Source of the DNA: JAODBQ01 sp038213195
Lineage (GTDB): Bacteria; Actinomycetota; Acidimicrobiia; Acidimicrobiales; Ilumatobacteraceae
Assembly: GCA_038213195.1 (NCBI GenBank)
Contig: JBBQTN010000144.1
Location: 1 to 13,463 of the forward strand
DNA length: 13,463 bases
Reading direction: 5' to 3'
Shown in pieces: positions 5,386 to 10,432 of the stretch. Every line of letters begins with the position of its first letter. Position 1 is the stretch's first letter. Under the pieces are notes generated by a model, which had not been told where the DNA came from, searched no databases, and was given only the letters and a program-made list of their open reading frames with translations. Position numbers and translations under genes: made by a program.

Positions 5386-7164
5386 TCAGCGCTGATCGGG
5401 CGACCGCCGCGCGTTCATCGCATTGGTGAAGTTGATCCTGGCCAGTCGCTTCGTGTTCAGCAGGTTACGGAATCCGACGTTGTCGGTCGTGGACGTCCCG
5501 CCGAACGTGCCGCAGCCCAGCGTCATCGACGGCACCAGACCGGTGAGGGCGCCTCCGCAACCCTGCGACGCGGGAACACCGACGAGGATGCGGCTGGCAG
5601 GGATCGCGCGGACGAACCGGTCGATCCGGCCTTCATCGTCGGTGTGGATCACGGCCGTGTGACCGGTCCCCTCGTGGGCCAACAATTCGCAGCAGAGTTC
5701 GAGCGCATCGGCGTCGCCGTCGACCGGATAGAGAGTGACGATCGGCGCCAATCGCTCCGTCGCGTATGCGCCCTCGGCGTGGTCTCGATCAGCCGTGAGA
5801 ACGATCAGCTTCGTCCCCGCAGGTGTGGCCACACCCGTCAACGCTCCGATCTCCTCGGCGCTCCTCCCGATCAGATGACTTCTCAGGCGGCCACTTGCCT
5901 GGAACGCGTTGCCGACGAACTCCTCGGCTCCACCACGGTCGAGTACGACGGCGGCCGCATTCTCGAGCGCGCTCACGAGTTGATCGAGCACCGCTGAATC
6001 CACGACCAGGTGCTGCTCGGCACCACAGACGAGACCGTTGTCGAACGCCTTGCTGGCCACAATGCACGCCGCGACGAAGTCGACGTCCGCGTCGGGGCAG
6101 ATCCACACGGGAGCGTTGCCGGCCCCCACACCCAACGCCGGGGTGCCGGAGCTGTAGGCCGCTCTCACCATCGCGCCACCGCCGGTGGCGACGATCAGGC
6201 TCACGTCGCGGTGACGCATGAACCGCGCGGTGCGTTGCCTGCTGCCGCGATCGCGGATGAGTTGCACGATCCGTCCAGGGGCTCCATGACGCTCGAGGAT
6301 GTCCTGAACGATGTCGTCCGTGCGTGCCGCCGTCCTTGCGGACGCGCGGTGTGGACTCAGGATCAACGCGTTGCGACCCTTCAACGCAATCAGCACCTTG
6401 TTCACGTACGTGGACACGGGTTCGGTGACAGGGGCCATCGCGAACACGACGCCCACGGGGCTCGCGTACTCGGTGACCTCCCGCTCGAGGTCGACGTTCG
6501 TGGGGCCGCTGGCGATCTCACCTGCGAGCGTTGCGTAGACGCTGAGCGAACCGAACAAGATCTTCTCCGCCTTGTCCTCCGCGCGTCCGATCCCTGTCTC
6601 GCTCACGGTCGCAGCAGCCAGCTCATCAGCGCAATCTGCGACGGCGGTGGCGATGTCCGCGAGGAGGGCATCGATTCGGGCCTCGTCCCAATCTGCGAAC
6701 TCGCGCTGAGCCCTGACGGCCGCGGCGACGGTCATGTCGACGACCGGATCGTCGCCTCGGACGAAGAGATGCTCCTGGTACTGTTCGTTGGCGGAACGAA
6801 CACGCCACGCGGCCGCCTCTCCGAGCAGTCGCGCCAGCACGAGGCCCTCAGCGGGGCGCTCCTGGTAGAGCAGCTCGATGTCAGTGATCGCCATGCGGCC
6901 CGCACGAACGTCGGTCTCGGCGATGGCGGTGGCTGACCGAGGGGCGCCGGTCAGCACGCCGACCTCGCCGAGCATCGCTCCGGGACCGACGTAGGCGAGC
7001 GTCGCGTCGGCGTCGACCTCGTCGGAGTGGACCTCGAGTCGAATGTCGCCGGCCTCGATCACGAAGAAAGCGTCCGTCGGCTCGTTCTCCCTGAAGATGA
7101 CGGTGCCCGCTCCGAACGCGACCGGCTCCAGCAACGACGCCAGCTGGTCCCATGCGTCTCTCAT
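5386..7164 (-). CDS. cyclic-nucleotide-binding domain fused to a CoA-acylating acetaldehyde dehydrogenase (AdhE-N/EutE-like)
   Basis: This is a 592-residue cytoplasmic fusion. Residues about 8-120 form a cNMP-binding domain (FRENEPTDAFFVIEAGDIRL) with an intact phosphate-binding cassette containing LGEVGVLTGAPRSATA (Glu67, Arg76). Residues about 140-592 are an acylating aldehyde dehydrogenase. Family landmarks are SPVGVVFAMAPVTEP (235-249), LSPHRAS (269-275), ATGGGAMVRAAYSSG (326-340), GVGAGN (345-350), KAFDNGLVCGAEQ with catalytic Cys380, and SMTLGCGTFGGTS near the end. These match the N-terminal half of AdhE and EutE-type enzymes, which convert acetaldehyde plus CoA and NAD+ to acetyl-CoA or the reverse. 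The iron alcohol dehydrogenase half of AdhE is absent. A longer aldehyde or sulfoacetaldehyde-type substrate is possible. The start ATG 7164 overlaps the SRPBCC stop (ATGA) and follows a GGGAG site; the longer reading to 7221 lies inside SRPBCC. Allosteric control of the enzyme by a cyclic nucleotide is inferred from the domain pairing. Confidence 0.92.
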   Translation of the reverse strand: MRDAWDQLASLLEPVAFGAGTVIFRENEPTDAFFVIEAGDIRLEVHSDEVDADATLAYVGPGAMLGEVGVLTGAPRSATAIAETDVRAGRMAITDIELLYQERPAEGLVLARLLGEAAAWRVRSANEQYQEHLFVRGDDPVVDMTVAAAVRAQREFADWDEARIDALLADIATAVADCADELAAATVSETGIGRAEDKAEKILFGSLSVYATLAGEIASGPTNVDLEREVTEYASPVGVVFAMAPVTEPVSTYVNKVLIALKGRNALILSPHRASARTAARTDDIVQDILERHGAPGRIVQLIRDRGSRQRTARFMRHRDVSLIVATGGGAMVRAAYSSGTPALGVGAGNAPVWICPDADVDFVAACIVASKAFDNGLVCGAEQHLVVDSAVLDQLVSALENAAAVVLDRGGAEEFVGNAFQASGRLRSHLIGRSAEEIGALTGVATPAGTKLIVLTADRDHAEGAYATERLAPIVTLYPVDGDADALELCCELLAHEGTGHTAVIHTDDEGRIDRFVRAIPASRILVGVPASQGCGGALTGLVPSMTLGCGTFGGTSTTDNVGFRNLLNTKRLARINFTNAMNARRSPDQR

Positions 7165-7613
7165 CCGGCGCTCCCGTCCAGCTCGATCTCCGGGCCGAAC
7201 AGGCCGCGCAGCACGGCACACAGGTTCGCGCGGAGGCTCTTCGCCGCGATCGGCTCGATGACGGCACGTAGTCCAGGGATGCCGAGATCGAAGCTGGCGT
7301 CGAACTCGACCACGTTGTCCGAGCCGCGCGGTTCGACATGCCAGCGCCCCTGGAACTCTTTGAAGTCACCCTCGAGCTGGCGGAACTCCATCGTCCGCGT
7401 CACGGCATCAGTGTCGTCCTGCTCGGTCCACTCGAGCACCCCGCCGCGGAACTTGACCTTCCACGTCGATCGATGCGTGCCGTCGGTCTCGGTCGTGCGC
7501 ACCTCGCGAACGTCGCTGCACAGCCCGGGGAAGCGCTCGAGATCGGTGACGATGGCGAACACGTCGTCCGGGTCTCCTCCGCGAACGACGCCAGTGATCC
7601 GGACATCGCGCAC
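7161..7613 (-). CDS. SRPBCC-family (START-like/polyketide cyclase-dehydrase) lipid- or ligand-binding protein
   Basis: This 150-residue protein has the SRPBCC helix-grip pattern. An N-terminal strand (VRITGVVRGGDPDDVFAIV) leads into DLERFPG. Alternating strands follow (STWKVKF, GGVLEWTEQDD, RTMEFRQLEGDFKEFQGRW). A C-terminal amphipathic helix contains LRAVIEPIAAKSLRANL. Members bind hydrophobic ligands such as lipids, quinones or polyketides and may act as cyclases, carriers or chaperones; the ligand here is unknown. Start GTG 7613 is fixed by the AGGAGG site at 7622-7627, 8 bases upstream. The gene begins 24 bases after the MMPL stop, and its TGA overlaps the ATG of the cNMP-dehydrogenase gene by four bases. 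All three are therefore probably one translationally linked operon. Confidence 0.87.
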   Translation of the reverse strand: MRDVRITGVVRGGDPDDVFAIVTDLERFPGLCSDVREVRTTETDGTHRSTWKVKFRGGVLEWTEQDDTDAVTRTMEFRQLEGDFKEFQGRWHVEPRGSDNVVEFDASFDLGIPGLRAVIEPIAAKSLRANLCAVLRGLFGPEIELDGSAG

Positions 7614-7621
7614 GAGACCCC

Positions 7622-7627
7622 CCTCCT
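7622..7627 (-). promoter_or_regulatory. strong ribosome binding site for the SRPBCC gene
   Basis: AGGAGG followed by a G-run lies 8 bases before GTG 7613 in the 24-base gap after the MMPL stop. It decides the GTG start and implies efficient independent initiation within the operon. Confidence 0.7.
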
Positions 7628-7637
7628 CGGCCCCAAG

Positions 7638-9881
7638 TTAGCCGCCGCGGACCCGGTCCATTTCACTCGACGGCTCCCGCTCCCAGATCCCGAAGCGGAG
7701 ATGAAGACGACGCAGGGGCCCAGGCGCCCACCAGTTGCCGCGCCCCGCGAGACGCATCATTGCGGGAACGAGCGTGGCTCGGATCAAGAACGCGTCCATC
7801 AGCACCGCCAGCGTCAGGCCGAGGCCGACGAGCTTCACGATCGACACGGACGACGTCATGAAGGCGATGAAGACGATCGCGAGCAGGATCGCCGCAGCGG
7901 TGACGAGCCGGCCAGTGTGATCCAGACCCACAGCGATCGCCTCCGTGTTGTCTCCGGTGAGGTCGTACTCCTCCTTGATCCGGCTCAGCAGGAACACCTC
8001 GTAGTCCATCGACAGACCGAACGCGATGCAGAACATCAGGATCGGTGTGAACACGTCGATCGATCCCGTGGCGGTGACATCGAGCCAGGACGTGAGGTGT
8101 CCGTCTTGGAAGATCCAGACCATCGACCCGAAGGTGGCGGTCAGGCTGAGCGCGTTCAGGAGGATCGCCTTCAATGGCACGACGACACTGCCGAGCATCG
8201 CGAACAGCAGGAGGATCGTCGCGACTCCGATCAGCGACAGCGCGAGCGGAAGTCGTGAGGTGACCGCATCCTTGCTGTCGATGAACCGTGCCGTCGGACC
8301 TGTCACGAGGACGCGCTCGCCGAGATCGAGATGACGTACCGTGCGGACCATCTGCTCACTCTCCGGCGACACCGCCTCTGCTGAGGGCACGATCGACAAC
8401 CACGCCGCGTCTGCAGATGCGAACCGTTGCGAGGTCGCGTCCGCCCTGTACGTCGTCGTCGCCGTGTAGTGCCCGGTCAAGGCGTCGACGCGGCCCACAC
8501 CAGCGACGGTGGCGAGTTGCCTCGCGATCTTCGGGATCTCGGTGGAGTCCGGATCGTCGCCGCGTATGCCGAGCACCACCACCGCAGTCGCGTCGGCCTC
8601 TCGTGTCGCGAAGTTCATGCGGATCTCGTCGTTCACGGCGCGGGAGCTGACGCTCGGCGGAACGACTCGATCGTCGAACAGGCCGAAACGAAGATGTGCG
8701 AAGGGCAGTCCGAGGAAGATCAGCACGCCGATGACGGCGGCCGACACGAGTACCGGTCGGCCCATGACGCGTCGTGCCTGCGCGCCCCAGAACCCCTCGC
8801 GGGCACGTGGACGGGGGAGTCCAACGCGATCGCCCAGGACGGCGATGAGCGCGGGCAGCACGGTGAGCGAGGCGATCGCGGCGAACGCGACGGTGGCGAT
8901 CCCTGCGTACGCGTATGAACGCAGATACGCCATCGGAAACACCAGCAGCGACGCGAGTGCGACGGCAACGGTGCCAGAGCTGAAGACCACGGTGCGGCCG
9001 GCGGTGCGCAGCGTACGCCGGAGCGCGAGGTCGAGGTCACGACCGAGGGCGCGCTCCTCTCGGTAGCGCGACAGGATGAACAGGCTGTAGTCGATCGCCA
9101 GCCCGAGACCGAGCGCTGTCGTCAGGTTCAGGGAGAAGATCGATACGTCCGTCAGCGTGCTGAGCGCGCGCAACATCACGAACGTGAACGTCACGGCTGA
9201 CGCGGCGACGACCAGAGGCAGAAGTGCTGCCCGCCACCCGCGGAAGACGATGAGCAGCGCAATGAACGTGAACGGTGCGGCGATCAGCTCCGCCTTGTGC
9301 AGGTCGGACTCCGCCTGCTTGCCCGTCTGGCGGTTCACTTCTGCGGCTCCACCGACTCGCGAGACGATCACGTCGGTGTCGCGTGTGAACAGCGGTGAGA
9401 GACGTTCGGTGGTGTCGCGGACTGCGTCGTCGTCGCCGGAGATGAGCGCGAGGACGAGTGCCTGCGTGCCGTCATTGCTGCGCAAGGGCGCCGGCTGACC
9501 GAGGGTCCAGTAGGAGCTGGCGTCGAGTACGCCCGGCTGACGACGGAGCTCGTCGGTGACTGCCAGTCCGGCGTCGCGTACGACGTCTTCGTCGACGGCG
9601 CTCGTCCTCGGTGCGGCGCCCTTGACCGAGACGAGCACGATGAAATTGGCAGTTCCTCCTCGCAGGTCCTCGGTGAGGACGCGGCGACCCACCTCGTATT
9701 CGGAATCGGGAGGCACGAAACCGCCGACCGACAGGGAGCGTGCGACGTTCGCGCCGATGACAGCGGCCAACGGAACGAGGACAGCGGCGAGCACCAGGAT
9801 CCGCCGCCGGTGGCGCACGGCGAAGCAGCGCTGGGTGTCAGCGGCGGCACCCGGCCGGTCAGCAGTATCATGCCTCGTCAT
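7638..9881 (-). CDS. MMPL/RND-superfamily membrane transporter
   Basis: This 747-residue inner-membrane protein has the duplicated MMPL layout. TM1 is at about 28-46, followed by a soluble porter loop (50-195). A TM bundle (about 200-350) contains GLAIDYSLFILSRYREE with the proton-relay Asp264-Tyr265. A cytoplasmic loop, TM7 (about 378-395) and a second porter loop (400-540) follow. The second TM bundle (about 545-710) contains GLSMDYEVFLLSRIKEE with Asp626-Tyr627. Actinobacterial relatives export lipids, siderophores or antibiotics using the proton gradient; the substrate here is not evident. ATG 9881 is preferred over the reading to 9959: a GGAGG site lies 11 bases upstream (9893-9897), and the longer reading would run inside the divergent cNMP gene. 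It is the first gene of the minus-strand operon with SRPBCC and the cNMP-dehydrogenase. Confidence 0.94.
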   Translation of the reverse strand: MTRHDTADRPGAAADTQRCFAVRHRRRILVLAAVLVPLAAVIGANVARSLSVGGFVPPDSEYEVGRRVLTEDLRGGTANFIVLVSVKGAAPRTSAVDEDVVRDAGLAVTDELRRQPGVLDASSYWTLGQPAPLRSNDGTQALVLALISGDDDAVRDTTERLSPLFTRDTDVIVSRVGGAAEVNRQTGKQAESDLHKAELIAAPFTFIALLIVFRGWRAALLPLVVAASAVTFTFVMLRALSTLTDVSIFSLNLTTALGLGLAIDYSLFILSRYREERALGRDLDLALRRTLRTAGRTVVFSSGTVAVALASLLVFPMAYLRSYAYAGIATVAFAAIASLTVLPALIAVLGDRVGLPRPRAREGFWGAQARRVMGRPVLVSAAVIGVLIFLGLPFAHLRFGLFDDRVVPPSVSSRAVNDEIRMNFATREADATAVVVLGIRGDDPDSTEIPKIARQLATVAGVGRVDALTGHYTATTTYRADATSQRFASADAAWLSIVPSAEAVSPESEQMVRTVRHLDLGERVLVTGPTARFIDSKDAVTSRLPLALSLIGVATILLLFAMLGSVVVPLKAILLNALSLTATFGSMVWIFQDGHLTSWLDVTATGSIDVFTPILMFCIAFGLSMDYEVFLLSRIKEEYDLTGDNTEAIAVGLDHTGRLVTAAAILLAIVFIAFMTSSVSIVKLVGLGLTLAVLMDAFLIRATLVPAMMRLAGRGNWWAPGPLRRLHLRFGIWEREPSSEMDRVRGG
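9866..9871 (+). promoter_or_regulatory. candidate -10 element for leaderless transcription of the cNMP-domain gene
   Basis: TATCAT (one mismatch to TATAAT and a fit to TANNNT) lies 8 bases before ATG 9880. No Shine-Dalgarno sequence precedes that ATG. Transcription starting at or next to the ATG would give a leaderless mRNA, a frequent arrangement in actinobacteria. The element lies inside the 5' coding region of the divergent MMPL gene. Confidence 0.4.
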
Positions 9882-10305
9882 GGCGTCACGCGCCTCCACG
9901 GTAGATCGTCTCGGCGCGGTGCCGTTGTTCGCGCGCTGCACGAAACGAGACCTGCGCATCGTCGCCCGCTACGTGGAGGTCGTCGAAGCCGCACAGGGCA
10001 CCGATATCGTGCGCGAAGGCGAGGCGGGCGAGACGTTCTTCGTCGTGCTCGAGGGTCGCGCCGCGATCCGGCGCGGCGATGACGAGATCGGAGAGCTCAG
10101 TGCAGGTTCTCACTTCGGCGAGCTTGCCCTGCTCGATCCCGCTCCGCGCGCGGTCACGATCAGAGCTGTGACGCCGCTCGTCGTCGGTGGCCTCAGCCAC
10201 CGCATGTTCAAGGTCTTGCTCCGCGAGATCCCCGCCCTGTCGGCTCAGCTCCTCGCGTCGATGGCGGCGCAGCTGCGCGAGGCTCATGCGGGACGTGTCG
10301 ACTGA
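9880..10305 (+). CDS. stand-alone cyclic-nucleotide-binding (Crp/cap-type) domain protein
   Basis: This 141-residue cytoplasmic protein is almost entirely one cNMP-binding domain. It has the N-terminal helix LGAVPLFARCTKRDLRIVA, beta-roll strands (DIVREGEAGETFFVVLEG), and a phosphate-binding cassette containing FGELALLDPAPRAVTIRA with Glu81 and Arg90 in the expected places. It then closes with the C-terminal hinge helices. No HTH DNA-binding domain follows, as would be found in CRP (about 210 residues), and there is no kinase or channel domain. It would act as a sensor or adaptor that binds a partner protein. ATG 9880 fits the usual N-terminal length and follows a -10-like TATCAT. The ATG overlaps the ATG of the divergent MMPL gene. 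The gene is convergent with the cyclase at 10433. Confidence 0.9.
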   Translation: MASRASTVDRLGAVPLFARCTKRDLRIVARYVEVVEAAQGTDIVREGEAGETFFVVLEGRAAIRRGDDEIGELSAGSHFGELALLDPAPRAVTIRAVTPLVVGGLSHRMFKVLLREIPALSAQLLASMAAQLREAHAGRVD

Positions 10306-10432
10306 CTGCACACGCCGTCGCGCAATGAACAAGAAGCGTCGAAGGGCCATCCGAAGCCTCTGATCGCCGCCGCGATCCCCGCGTCCCGCGCCAGAAGTGA
10401 CCTCGGGAGCGCAAGCTGCGCGGGTGGATGCG
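10306..10432. terminator. convergent intergenic gap with stem-loops
   Basis: The stops of the cNMP-domain gene and the cyclase face each other across 127 bases. A perfect hairpin GATCGC-CGCC-GCGATC lies at 10362-10377, and a second short dyad GCGCA-AGC-TGCGC at 10409-10421. Neither is followed by a T-run on either strand. They may be non-canonical terminators for one or both genes, but this is uncertain. No gene was seen in the gap. Confidence 0.3.

Noticed and set aside
7338..8258. Plus-strand frame of 306 codons antisense to the SRPBCC and MMPL genes
   Set aside because: Its very charged Asp/Glu/Arg/His composition is the antisense image of transmembrane and helix-grip coding sequence, and there are no motifs.
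9882..9959. Longer MMPL start at 9959
   Set aside because: It would place 26 additional codons inside the divergent cNMP-domain gene. The ATG at 9881 has a GGAGG site and fits the usual short cytoplasmic N-terminus.
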